Below, piece after piece: positions 37,201 through 48,228 of a stretch of 64,000 nt of DNA. The notes under the pieces were generated by a model, which ran no database searches, was not told the origin of the DNA, and was given only the letters and a program-made list of their open reading frames with translations. Numbering within the stretch: the first letter of the stretch is position 1; each line of letters starts with the position of its first letter. A program made the position numbers and the translations under genes. The DNA comes from Paramecium sonneborni (Eukaryota > Ciliophora > Oligohymenophorea > Peniculida > Parameciidae): positions 1,821 through 65,820 of the forward strand of contig CAJJDN010000031.1 of NCBI GenBank assembly GCA_905182985.1, in the 5' to 3' direction.

Positions 37201-37739
37201 CCACACTTCTACTCATATAAGAAGGCACTATAGCAACAAATAGAGCTGATAATAATCCGGCCTCTGATCTCTTTGTTATTTCTTTTGTCATTCCATATGC
37301 TGCTAGACTTGTAAATGCTGAAAAGATTGGAGCCAAAAAGACACATACATTTCTAATATCTATTGGAATCGATAGCTTGTGCAATACCCAATATATCAAA
37401 CCAGAGGTCATCATTAAACCTGGATACCTGATTAATATTATGCAAATCATACACTGTGCCTCCAACACTTCTTCCAAGAGGATACCATGATTCTGAATCA
37501 TACCAATTCCATAATGCATATGGGCCTTCCTTCACTAAATATTAAGTTGTTCTGTAATTAAACCATGGATCAAACTCATGAATGATAGACTCATATCTGA
37601 TCACTGAAAACACTCTTATTAAACAAGAGATTATTGCTATTGACATTAAAATTGTCATATTGAACACTGGGGCCCATTTCAAAGTTGACTTGTGCACCTT
37701 GTACTACAACGATTATTGGGTCTCTTCCTCAGAACTCAT
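34215..37739 (-). CDS. STT3: STT3, catalytic subunit of oligosaccharyltransferase
   Basis: Multi-pass ER membrane enzyme that transfers the lipid-linked oligosaccharide to Asn in N-glycosylation sequons. Seen: cytosolic N-terminus, TM1 at about residues 24-46, the first catalytic DxD-like site EFDPWFNYR (about 55-63), the SVGGTVYPGLM segment, many TM helices, and the lumenal signature SWWDYGYQ (about residue 527) followed by the [13 protein letters not shown] region. Introns: 34339-34363 (25 nt), 35840-35862 (23 nt) and 37428-37452 (25 nt). As assembled, the gene is split by an N run and a 449-bp duplication. Using only 34215-35942 plus 37166-37739, the exon sum is exactly 743 codons (742 aa), the usual STT3 length, so the gap and second copy are spurious. 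It shares a 23-bp promoter with USP39. Confidence 0.95.
35494..35942 (+). repeat. Direct duplication inside STT3, copy 1 (449 bp), assembly artefact
   Basis: Matches 36717-37165 at a constant offset of 1223. It contains part of STT3 including the 23-nt intron at 35840-35862. Confidence 0.9.
35943..36716. other. Assembly gap (774 N) flanked by identical sequence
   Basis: A run of N. Both flanks carry the same 449 bp, and STT3 needs no extra residues here, so the gap probably represents no missing DNA. Confidence 0.9.
36717..37165 (+). repeat. Direct duplication inside STT3, copy 2 (449 bp), assembly artefact
   Basis: Copy of 35494-35942, including the same intron (here 37063-37085). The unique STT3 5' part continues at 37166. 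Confidence 0.9.
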
Positions 37740-37762
37740 GAATAAATTAATTAAATTATTAA
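37740..37762. promoter_or_regulatory. 23-bp bidirectional promoter between STT3 and USP39
   Basis: Only 23 bp, A/T except for its first G, separate the two start codons. Each start is supported: both proteins have the expected N-terminus and exact frames. The core promoter elements of each gene must lie within the other's 5' coding sequence or this tiny spacer. Confidence 0.7.
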
Positions 37763-39178
37763 ATGATAGACGAAATCAAAAAAAAGGTTAAATACAATCA
37801 ATAATGTCCATATATAGCTACAATTTGTAGACATATGCTTGATTTCGATTTTGAAAAATTATGCTCTGTTACTCTTTCAAATCTTAATGTCTATGCTTGT
37901 CTCATTTGTGGCAAATATTATTAAGGCAAATCTATTAATACCTAAGCTTATATTCATTCACTTGAATAAGATCACCACCTATTTATGAATCTTCAAAATA
38001 CTAAAATATATTGTCTCCCTGATAATTATGAAGTTGTTGATCATTCACTTGAAGATATCCAATATAATCTGGATCCTAAATTCAATAATCTTAAAGAATT
38101 GGATTATAATAGTGAAGAATCAAGAGCCTTAGATGGTACTACTTTCCTGCCTGGATTTGTAGGCTTGAATAATCTAAGTAAATCAGACTATTTCAATGTT
38201 GTTATGCAAGCTTTATGTCGTATCAAACCATTAAGAAATTTTATGATATTCCTTTAATTTCAAAAAAGTGCAACAGAGCCTTTTGATTATAATTGTCTTT
38301 TATCTTAAAGAGTTTCAGAATTAACTAGAAAAATCTGGAATCCTAGAAATTATAAAGGTCATGTAAGTCCTCATGAGTTACTATAAGCTATCACACTTAA
38401 AAGTAATAAATAATTCAAAATCGGATAACAATCAGATCCAATGCATTTAATAATTTGGTTTTTAGATAATCTCAAAAAAGAATTATTGCACATCAATAAA
38501 ATAAATACAATAATTTCTGATTGTTTCCAGGGAGAGCTTTAATACGAATGGTACAAACCTCTAAAAAATGCTATCGGGTATCAATCCACTCCAATGATTG
38601 AGTAAAAATCTTTCTTGTATAATATCTCACCTTAAATTACATAGTTATTTATCTCTAGATTTACCTTCTACTCCACTCCAAAAAGATGGCAATTAAAAAG
38701 CGCTTATTCCTAGTATATCCATTTAAGAATTAATCAAAAAGTATGATGGTTTTACCAACACTGATAGTGCTGATGGCCGCAGAAGATACACTATTACTAA
38801 GTTCCCAAAGTAATTTCTTTTTTTATATTAGATACTTGATTCTTCATATGAAGAGATTTATCAAAAATAATTTCTTTATGGAAAAGAACCCAACTATTGT
38901 TACATTCCCATTAATCGATTTGGATTTAAGTTAATGTAAGAATCACTATTATTTTAGGCTTAAACTTACAGTAATAAAATATTAAATATAATCTAATAGC
39001 TAATATTTGTCATGAAGGAACTGCAAAAGTTGGAATTTATAAAATACATGTTAAAAATGAGGCAAATAACCAATGGTTTTAGATTCAAGATTTACATAGA
39101 TAAAATATTGTTCCTTAATTAATTAGTGTAAGTGAAGCTTATGTATAAATTTATGAATTATAATAATAACAACAATGA
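37763..39178 (+). CDS. USP39: USP39/Sad1, tri-snRNP splicing factor
   Basis: 447 aa; introns 38617-38644 (28 nt), 38810-38831 (22 nt) and 38936-38957 (22 nt) give an exact frame. Residues about 12-105 are a ZnF-UBP domain (CPYIATICRHMLDFDFEKLC, then ACLICGKYYQG and HSLEQDHHLF with Cys/His ligands). The rest is a USP fold: DGTTFLPGFVGLNNLSKSDY, KIWNPRNYKGHVSPHELLQA, HMKRFIKNNFFMEKNPTIV and a C-terminal SEAYVQIYEL. At the Cys-box the nucleophile position is Asp (KSDYFNV), as in animal and yeast orthologues, so the enzyme is catalytically dead. Sad1/USP39 keeps the U4/U6.U5 tri-snRNP assembled for pre-mRNA splicing, essential in an organism with so many tiny introns. Confidence 0.95.
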
Positions 39179-39179
39179 T

Positions 39180-40884
39180 TCAATTAACAAATTTCTCAAT
39201 TACTTCACATTAAATTAAAATCATAGTCATAATATCCGAATGATTTTTTAGTGATTTCAACTGCTCAAGTTATTGATTCTAATTTATTATTTATTTTTGA
39301 TATGGTTTTTACAAATTATTAGACTAAACAGTATCTTATACTATCTATACAAATTAAATATTATTTAATTTTTAATTTATTTTACTTTCTTACAAATATA
39401 AGTCTCTTTACAATTATTACAATGACTTTGGAAGCTAATCTGGTGAAGTTTGCATAATTTTAATTGAAATTTCTTTCAACTATGATCCTAAAGATATTCC
39501 ATCCTCTTTTAGTTATTTCTATAATAATTCAATTTTATACTATCACATTATTTTTATCTATCAATTCAAGATTCAATTTAAACTTTTCCTCATCTTATTT
39601 ATATTTTCGGATTGATTAATCTTATGAATCATTTTATGTTTATTTCAAAATATGATACTCTTCAATAATACTCTGATTACTTTTTTGCCTAAAATTATCA
39701 TAAGTCAATCTCATACAAATCATCAAACAAAGATTTTAACTGATCATGATTTTGCTTTAACGATTTGTAAGTATCTTAGTATTCATCTTTATAATTAACA
39801 GCTTGGCTAGTAGTTTCTAATAATTTCTCTGTTTTCTTTATTAGATCTTTCATCTAAGTATATATTTATCAAATTCAATTTATACCTCTTATTCTTTATT
39901 TTAAAGTGATTTCTATGTAATTTGTAAATTAAAATTAGTTTCACCTAATTATTATGTTAGAACCTTGATTTATTATTCTTAATCTTTTATTTTTCCATTG
40001 AGTTTGAAAATTTAATCATTCTTCATTGATAATTCATCAATCTGTAATTAAATAATCTTCTCAGAATTTAAAGATGGAGATGTTTAATTAAATTCTCTTT
40101 TCTGAGTTTCACTTTACTATTTTAAAATTAAATCAACCTTTTTCATATTTGATTAAGGAGTTGTAACTAAATCAAAATTTTGGTTTGAACCTACCATAAC
40201 TTATTACATCTTTTTAATCTATTTATTAAGTTAATCAATTGATTTATTACTATTTTTATCTATCAATTATTTATTCTTTAATTCTTCAACTGTCTCATGC
40301 ATAATTGCAATTGCATCCTTTATTAAATTCTTAAATTATGGAGGAGGTTATTCTTATAAAGAACTTATACTATCAGTAATCTTAGTTGAGTTTAGCTCTT
40401 AAATTAGTAAATAAATCAGATATTTTAATAGGATAAGATCTGTACAACGATAAAAATCGAAACAACTGTTGTCCAAACAAAAACACTTCATTTTAGCAAT
40501 TATTGATGCACATGAATTGTGATTATTTTCTTTTGCAAATTTAAAATTCTTTAACTTCTTTTCAATGCCTATCATAAGTTATTTAACATTCTGGTTCATT
40601 ATAATATATTAAGAGTATTTCTAATGAAGTGAATCCGAATTATTATCTTCATCAGGAATGTTACAACAAGATCTATTTTTCTCTCTCATTTATAACTTAA
40701 TTCTATCAGTTATTCTATCAGTTTCGTTATAAATAGAGCGTACATAGGAATCAATCATACTTTTTTTTCTAATTGGAGATATTGTTTCATCCTGCTTCAT
40801 ATGAATATTTGAAACTTTTAAAAGTAATTTGTTAGTTAAGTTATGATTTTTATAGTCTTCTATTGAACGATTTGAGATTTACAT
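39180..40884 (-). CDS. Long coiled-coil protein with Cys-containing segment, unidentified
   Basis: 540 aa; three introns (32, 28 and 22 nt) give an exact frame. The N-terminal 60 residues are polar. Around 110-150 lies a Cys/His cluster (MKCFCLDNSCFDFYRC) that may bind zinc. Most of residues 200-540 are Gln/Lys/Glu/Leu heptads predicted to form coiled coil, as in cytoskeletal or basal-body scaffold proteins; no motor or enzymatic domain is visible. The TGA (39180-39182) lies one base beyond the USP39 stop (39176-39178) on the opposite strand, so the two mRNAs almost certainly overlap at their 3' ends. Confidence 0.85.
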
Positions 40885-41228
40885 ATAAAGAAATGTTAGA
40901 TTAACAAATAAAAGAGAAAATAATTAGTTATTTATTTTTAATTATTATTTTATTTGCTAGAACAAAATTTTAAAAAGAAATTAATTTTCGCTATTAATGT
41001 TTACTTATGTAAACAACTTTAGCTTTCTGAGAAATATCTTAAATTATGCTTAAAATGAAAATATATATATTTTGACTAGGTTTGTTTGGTTTTCAATTAT
41101 AAAACAACAATACTATTAAATTCTGAACGAAATTGTGAATTATTGAAGTGATTCAAGTAAATTTATATTATATATTATTTTAATATGATCTTTCAAATAG
41201 TATTATTTATTTTAGATTAATTTAAAAA
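40885..41228. promoter_or_regulatory. 344-bp divergent intergenic region
   Basis: Very AT-rich spacer between the coiled-coil gene (minus) and the LRR-type gene (plus). It is the longest intergenic stretch between 29 and 50 kb. No open frame of note and no recognisable motif. Confidence 0.5.
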
Positions 41229-42726
41229 ATGAATAGTGTGTTTAAGTGTAGACAACATAATTAAGTGGCCATATACATTAATATCAAACCTTTAGCCAAA
41301 GAACCAGTTCTTTTGTGTTAAAGATGCATTTTATCTAAAAATTACACAGCTAAATTATTAGAAGAATTTTTGTTATAAGCATAGCCTATATTGGGTTAAT
41401 ATTTATCATAGGATATCCTAGATTTTGGGTTTAATAAAAAACAATTTGAAGATTCGATAGAGAAATTGAGAATATTTTTAAATGAGACATTTAAAACTAG
41501 GATTAACTCTTTCGTATAAAAATTAAAATTTCAATTTGAAGAATAAAAATAAATACTTCAATATATAAAAAATTAAATTATACGCTACTAAAAATGTGGT
41601 CAAAATTAAACATTTCTCTTAGATGATCAAATTGAAGATTAATTAAGATATTATTTAAATAATCAAAAATCAAAAAATCCAAAGTAGAAATAGATTGATT
41701 ATTTATATGGATAATTATGTTAAACAGCTACTTAACCTCCATTTATAAATATTCCTCAGATATAAGATGACTTTCATGAAATTTTAGACTAATTTGAAGA
41801 GAAGATTAAATTGTCTAAGTAATTGGAATATCCCAATTATAAAATATCTATATTTTCGCCTGAAGAAGCACAAAATATTGACATTGATGATTTCAACATT
41901 TCTAAAACTTTAGTTTCAAATAATTATTATCCATAACTCACTACTTTATCAGATTCAATAGAGAAAGTAGAGTTGATTATAGATAAACCAATAGATTTAA
42001 TTGGTTTTAGTAAGTATTAACAGTTAAAAGAATTGTACATACGATTTGAAAAATGTAATGTAGGAATCACAAGATAAATAATGATTCCAAATCTTTAAAA
42101 ATTGTCATTAGATTTAAAAGGGAATAAATTAAATAAGTTTGATTAGTTATTGATTCCAGATACAATCATTGATTTTTCTTTGGATTTGTCTCTCAATTGT
42201 TTAGATGAAAATAGCATTTATTATATTGGTAAAATTTACATATTATAAATTTGTAGGATAAACAATTGATAATTTAAAGTTACAACGTTTGTCTCTTAAT
42301 TTTAATGGTTTTAGTTAATATCGTAATACTATTTGGAGTACAGGTATTATTTATAATTAACATAATTTAAGGTTTAATTTAATTATGCAGAAATTTGTTT
42401 TCGTAACAATTGAAAATTTTGCATTTAGGTTGTGGCAGATGCAATATTAATGATGTTGGTATTGAATTTGGTATTATCAAATTATTAAATAAATAAAGAC
42501 AATTAGAAGAATTAAAGTTGGATTTGTTTTCAAATGAAATTACAAATTTAGGGGATTTGGCTAAAGTAAAAATTTATTCATTATTTAGGCTGTTAACTCA
42601 CTTAAAGAAGTAAAAGTAAATGTTAATCAAAATCCGTTATAAGACTATTTGCATCTTGATCCACTTATTTTTTCTACATTAAACTGTGAATAATTTAAGA
42701 ATATTAAAAAAAATGAATAATCATGA
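41229..42726 (+). CDS. Zinc-finger-like / leucine-rich repeat protein
   Basis: 472 aa; three introns (28, 28 and 23 nt) give an exact frame. The N-terminus (FKCRQHNQ ... LLCQRCILSKNY) has the spacing of a degenerate B-box-like zinc site. It is followed by a coiled-coil region with a second Cys pair, then from about residue 230 leucine-rich repeats of the RNI type (LKELYIRFEKC, LKILHLGCGRCNIND, LEELKLDLFSNEI). B-box, coiled coil and LRR arrangements are common in ciliate proteins of unknown role; protein-protein interaction is likely. Its stop overlaps the start of the next gene by 14 nt in another frame, and an 8-A run lies in the overlap. Confidence 0.85.
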
Positions 42727-43471
42727 TAATTATAAATTGCCTTCATTAACAAATTCAGAATAATCAATTTAAAATCATTTCAAATAATTCTCTTAACCTG
42801 TTAGAGAAACATGGTATTAAAAAAACTCAATAGATAACTACTCTTCTAATTAGATTGATATAAATGATCTTCCTAATTTTGAGATTATTTCTCCTGATAA
42901 ATAGCAATCTAATTCTCAGTTTGATCATGAGTTTCCTCCATTAGATTGTTCATTTAAATAGGAGAAGCTGAGTTTTCAATACAAATAATAGTAACAAGAT
43001 CAATAATAAAATATATATAAAAAAAACACTAACAAAGACTTTGAATAATATTATATAGATGATTAACCTAAATAATTGTTTTAATAAGAATCTTCATAAT
43101 TTTTATAGATTTAAACAGATCCAAAACAAAAACCTAATTTTTTGTATTTAAATTAAGAATAAATATCACCTTAAAAAAGTCGTTAAATTAATTATGCTAA
43201 ACCTTAAAAAGAATTAACAGCATCAAGTCAAAAAGCACAAAATAAATCAACTTCTAAAACACCCTAAAAAAAGCAAAATCATTAAGATTCATAAAATAAT
43301 ATGAAGTATATTATTTTAGAAACTAATGTTTCCTCAAATAAAAAGAAATTTATTTGTTAAAATCCTGCCCCAAGTTATATTATTTTAGATTTTACTGATA
43401 AAGAAAATCCAAAATCTTTATCGAAATAAACAATGCAAGTGTAACTTAGTTTGAAAGATTTAATGTTTTGA
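42713..43471 (+). CDS. Gln-rich low-complexity protein, possible extension of the upstream LRR protein
   Basis: 253 codons from ATG 42713-42715 to TGA 43469-43471, no intron. Composition is dominated by Gln, Asn, Ser, Lys and Pro, with only a short ordered-looking block near the C-terminus (MKYIILETNV and PSYIILDFTDKEN). It begins inside the last codons of the LRR gene, which is unusual for separate genes. One extra or missing A in the A-run at 42706-42713 would fuse both into a single protein of about 720 aa. Either a separate gene or the disordered tail of its neighbour. Confidence 0.6.
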
Positions 43472-43520
43472 CTATTAATCTAATTTAAATTTGATAAAAA
43501 AATAAAATACAATCCTATTA

Positions 43521-44084
43521 TCATTTGAAATAACATATTAACATGATATATATGGATGATATAATAAATAAACCCAATAACAATTTAATGCTAAACTATT
43601 GATAAATTATTTTTTTAGTTTTTTAGTTTGCCTAAGATTGTTTATTAATTTAGTTTTATCCTATACATCTTATCGATTTCATTGATAAAAATTTATTTAT
43701 AGCTCTTTAAGTTATTATTTCTTATGATTGCTTATGCTCATTTTGTTGGATTAAACATTATGTGTCCTTTACTGAACCAAATTTTTATCTTGGATTTGAT
43801 TCAAGTTTTTTTTTTAAATGTTCAGACAAATCAATAATTATTTTGATTTTAGGTAATGTTTCTAGAATTTTTGAATATTCCTTGGTGGAAATATATGTTT
43901 CTCCATCAAATAATTATTAAGACTGTTTTATAATTTCAAATTCTTTTTTTTTTGATGCAGTATTTGCATATAATTTGATTTCTCTGAATCCCATTTTCAA
44001 GGTTTTTTCTTGGAATAATTAGATTATTCTTATGAGATAAAATTTTAAAAATTTACTCTCATATGCATAACTTGATTATTGCAT
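43521..44084 (-). CDS. Small protein with C-terminal membrane anchor, unidentified
   Basis: Single exon of 188 codons (ATG 44084, TGA 43521-43523). The first 90 residues are mixed charged and helical, the middle is Gln/Lys-rich, and the end is one hydrophobic helix (IKLLLGLFIISSIYIMLIC) followed by a few residues, as in tail-anchored proteins. The arrangement suggests a SNARE- or adaptor-like tail anchor, but no SNARE heptad signature is convincing. It stands 32 bp downstream of another small gene on the same strand, and its stop is 49 bp from the opposing Gln-rich gene. Confidence 0.65.
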
Positions 44085-44116
44085 CTATAATTAATATTAA
44101 TAAATATTAATAAATT

Positions 44117-44590
44117 TCATTTTAGTGATTTAGCAAATTCTAATCCTTCTCTGTTATAATATTCATTTTAAATTTACTCCACTTTAGGTTTTCCTTCATC
44201 TAATGTTACCTCTTGAATTTGGATTTACCCATTAATCATTTATTGATTAATAACAGCATTTAATTATTCAGAAAAATATGAAAGTAAATATTTATCAAAA
44301 TTTGTATCAAACCATTATTGAACCTTTGAACAATCCATATGATTATGGTCGGTCAAACCAATAGAAATTAAGAAAAATATTTCTTCTTCTGTCATCAAGA
44401 GAATCTAATTATTTTGATTTAAAATAGATAATGCTTCTTCTATTGATTCTTTTTAGACTTGAGTATCTAAAGGTTGGACAAGCCTAGCTTCCCAATTTTA
44501 AAAGATTGTATTTATACATTATTCTTGAGGTATATGATAGATTTGATTGAACCTTTATATTTTGAGTAAAACAACTTAAGCAACATTCAT
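44117..44590 (-). CDS. Small helical protein, unidentified
   Basis: Single exon of 158 codons (157 aa), ATG at 44590, TGA at 44117-44119. Helical and slightly acidic; residues about 75-110 have the rhythm of an EF-hand-like or helical hairpin (MTEEEIFFLISIGLTDHNH ... WFDTNF) without a clear calcium loop. No membrane segment. It could be one gene with the following tail-anchored frame, but there is no GT donor between them and each frame is complete by itself, so I treat them as two. Confidence 0.6.
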
Positions 44591-44685
44591 TATTTTAATT
44601 AAATTATTATTTGTACTAATTAATAGAAATATTTCTTCTTTTTCTAGAGAATAATTCAATAAATATAAAAATTTTATGTCTAAAG

Positions 44686-45396
44686 TTTGAGAACTTTATG
44701 TGTAATCAAGATTATTTAGAGTTTAATATTAATTGGAGGATTTTGTATTGATGAAAAGTATATAAATTACTAACAAAAAGATTGAAAAAAGAATTCAAGA
44801 ATTAATAATAAAAATTGGATATAAAGGTTAAGAGGAAATTTAACAAACTTAAACTTCTTCAAACTTGCGATATAAAACTTTAAAAATGAAAAATAAATCT
44901 AGGTTCAATATATAGGAGACAAATTATGTTTTTGTACAATTGGATAGATTCTTGAAAAAAGTATAGAGCTAAATAAAATTGAAAATATAAGTTATACTTG
45001 AAAATAAAAAATGTAATTTATCTCTATATCAATTCAATTCAGAAAGATGAGATGGAAGAAAATAATAAAATAATTAATTATATCAACAATTAGTTTTATA
45101 GTATAATACTTATGTAGAAAATTTACTTGAGTAAAAATAAATAAAAAATTATGTTCATCCTTATCAATATCTGAGGAGTTATTTCAAGAAAATGTGATAA
45201 AAATGATTCAGAATCCAAGTATTAATTTATAATTCAAAATTATACTTATTAAAAAATGTAGAAATTAATGAGCTAATTAGAATAATCTATATATTAATTA
45301 ATGGGAACAATTGCTTAATACAAAAATGAAAATGACAATAAATTATAAATAGTTAAACAATTATCATTTTAGAGTAAAAATTATTTGAATAAGTGA
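44686..45396 (+). pseudogene. Coiled-coil-like coding sequence with frame breaks
   Basis: Several frames with clear coding composition (basic/Gln-rich N-part from ATG 44752, then segments such as ISEELFQENVIKMIQ and a final block ending at TGA 45394-45396) follow each other but need at least two frame changes and cross an in-frame TGA near 45048. No set of 19-36-nt introns joins them. Either a decayed gene or one with sequence errors. It ends 4 bp before the opposing RING gene stop, the position expected for a formerly functional convergent gene. Confidence 0.4.
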
Positions 45397-45400
45397 TAAA

Positions 45401-46607
45401 TCAAGATAGTACTCTCATTTAGATATTCATCAACTCTATAGGTTCAACACAAACTGGGCAAAAAAGATGTGTTTGTAACCATTTTGTAATACACTTTTCA
45501 TGAAAACGATGCCTAGATAATTAAAGAATATTTACATTTTATTACAAGGTAAATCAATAAAAGTTGTCATTTATTTGATTTATTAAGAACAGAGATAACA
45601 AATTTCAAAATCATAATTCTTTTTCATTTGTTTAGGAATATTTGCTATAATTTCCTTAGTTTAAAAAGATAAATTACTTAACTTGACTAATTTTTATCTG
45701 AAACTAATAAATAATTCATAACAACAGCACTAATACAAAATCTAAAAGATAAAAAATATATTAGTTTGAATGAAAAAGTAATTATTCCTAATAAAATGAA
45801 TCCATGAAATGTTGATAATACAATATCAGATTAACATTCGATTCCTAATAGTAAAAGTCCCCAAAAAATCAAGAATAGATAGAATCTAAATAATAAAATA
45901 AATTTTATACAATTCATTGTATTGATGTAATTTAACATATTAAATAACTCTTGTAGGTTAAGGATCATTTTAAATAGCTACTTAATTTTCCCATTTCTCA
46001 ATTTCTTTAATCAATTATCCATAGTAAGAATGTCTTCCAGCCATTGGATATTTTGACTCTCTTTTAATTAAAGTAGGTCTTTTCTTTGATAATTTACTCT
46101 CATATTTAGTTGTAACTACATTAACAATTTTAAAAGTTATTCCAATTTCTATGCTCTCATAAATGAAATTTAATATACATCATGTATAAACATCAAAAGA
46201 AACCAAATAATAAATTTGCCAGAACAAGTCTCTTGCAAAATAACATTAAAAAATGCTATAACTTTAATTAATTCTATAATTAACAAAGCCCAATTTAGCA
46301 ATTTTGATTCTTCCATTCTTTCTTCAATAACTATGTGAAGGTTTTCTTTGACCATATCTAAATTATTTTTTACAACACATGGAGTCAAATATTCAATATA
46401 TATTTATTTCTTTTATTAGGGAATTTCTATTTATGGTTCAATTGCTGGAATATCATTTTCCTCCAAATCAAATTTTATGGTTGGTAATTTTTTTGGTTAT
46501 AGGTTTGTACTACTTTCAAGAAGCTTTTGAATAATATCTTCTTTTCTTCGATCCTCATCTATTGAATCATTTAATGAAAAACTCTTTTTTGATCTTTATT
46601 TCTTCAT
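45401..46607 (-). CDS. Membrane RING-H2 E3 ubiquitin ligase
   Basis: 370 aa; four introns (23, 25, 23 and 23 nt) give an exact frame. The N-terminal 80 residues are charged and cytosolic. Membrane helices follow at about 115-150 (two closely spaced) and about 215-285 (LFYLFLIFWGLLLLGIEC and LSTFHGFILLGIITF). The C-terminus holds a RING-H2 finger: CYLC, CNKMHRFHEKC, CPVC, i.e. the C3H2C3 zinc ligands, with a Trp in WLQTH typical of E2-binding RINGs. The RING faces the cytosol at the C-terminus. This architecture suits an ER, endosome or plasma-membrane E3; substrates unknown. A 93-bp divergent spacer separates it from the importin-alpha-like gene. Confidence 0.85.
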
Positions 46608-46700
46608 TATAAGAAATTTAGAATTAATAAAAAAATATTTGTTCCATTCGATATTTATTTTTAATAGTATTATAAAAATTTTTAATATTTTTCCTTCAAA

Positions 46701-48193
46701 ATGAGTTCGAACAGATTGAAAGAAATGAGAGAGAATTTTCATCTAGAAATAAGAAAGTTAAGTTTGGAATCTTAATTTAGATTGAAACGGTTGATCATTA
46801 CTCCAATGCAATAAAAACCTATTGAAAAGTTGAATAACATAGTTGAAAAGATTACAAGATCATAAATTTTTTAGAATGAAGAATATTAAACAATGAATTA
46901 GTTATTGGATGAGATCGAAGAAATAGTCATTAATGATACTTCATCGATAATCAAATGGACAGAATATATAACTATAATTAAATCTTTAGTTGATTAAATG
47001 CAAAAGGGATACTTAAATCCTGAACAAACAAATATTGCAATAAAAGCTGCTAGTTGTTTTAGAAATTTGCTAAAAGCATAAAAACCAACAATTTAAATGC
47101 AAGAACAAATTAATTAAGCATTTGAAATTTATAAGTCTTGGATAGAATCTGATTCATGTCTATTATCATAAGCTGTATTATAGTAATATTTGAAGATTAG
47201 GGATTGAAAGGAATGAATTAACTTGCATATTTTCAACATCCAAAGTTAAACTAATACGATTAGGTTTAAAGCATTTTAATGACACTTTAAATAAATCCAT
47301 ACAATGAACAAGCTTTAAAATTGTTATCTATAATCACTAAAAATGTTGACGATGATAATCAGGTAATAGCCATTTTGAGATAAGCTTCGAGATTAATTGA
47401 AACATGCGATTCAAATTGTAATTATTACTTAAATTATTATTAGTAAGAGAAAAAGGTCTAAAAATATTTGAAAATGCTAGTAGGAATATTTAAAACATTC
47501 AATTTATATTATCAATGAAGGCAATAGATTCTATTTTAGATTTTGTTTATTTCAAAGAAAAAAATATTTCAAAAATTTCTATGACCATTTTAGTAAATTT
47601 ATCTTATACATCGGATGTTGAAGATTGCTAAAAATTATTAGATTTAGGAATTACAGATGTGATTTATAAATTGTTGAAAAATTCTATTTTCACTTATAGT
47701 AGAATATTTGGTAGCATGATTTTTAATAATCTTATGGCTTCATCTCATTTGATTCTGGATAAGGTGATTTAAAATTTAAGATTACTTGAATTGGTATTAG
47801 ATTTATTAGAAACAGACGTTGTAGATGTAAGAAGAGAATTGTTTTAAGCATTTCGTAATTTTTTGGTTGTTTGCACATAGCAGTAGTTATTAAATATGAT
47901 AGATAATGGAATGATAGATTATTTAATTTTGGGTCTTGATGATATAGATACAAATATTATATAACTTGCTATTGAAAGTATTTTAAATTTTGATATGTTT
48001 AGCTCTTTATTTGACAATGAAAAATTTTGTTTCCACAGATTACTAATTAGATATTTATTATAAATTTTCAATAAAAAATGTGGCCAAAAAACTGGATAAA
48101 TTATAGTATTCTGAGAATGAGTAAATCTATTAAATGGTTTCTCGATTTATTTAAGAATTCTATGATTAAGAATTTGATGATTCAGATTGTTGA
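46701..48193 (+). CDS. Importin-alpha-like nuclear import adaptor
   Basis: 472 aa, close to the family's 500-530; three introns (26, 26 and 22 nt) give an exact frame. The N-terminal 40 residues are Arg/Lys-rich with the spacing of an importin-beta-binding helix (RLKEMRENFHLEIRK). The body is armadillo repeats, for example ISMTILVNLSYTSD and FGSMIFNNLMASS, ending in an acidic tail (QEFDDSD) like the CAS-binding region. It is divergent: the usual Trp/Asn ladder is only partly kept, so classical NLS binding may be altered. It shows family resemblance to the shorter armadillo gene at 17580-18641. In ciliates importin-alpha variants can be specific for micro- or macronucleus. Confidence 0.8.
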
Positions 48194-48228
48194 ATCATGA
48201 TTAAATAAGTGTTATTTTTATTTATTTA

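Noticed and set aside
43521..44590. One gene joined from both small minus-strand frames
   Set aside because: No GT donor lies between them and each frame is separately complete with ATG and TGA.
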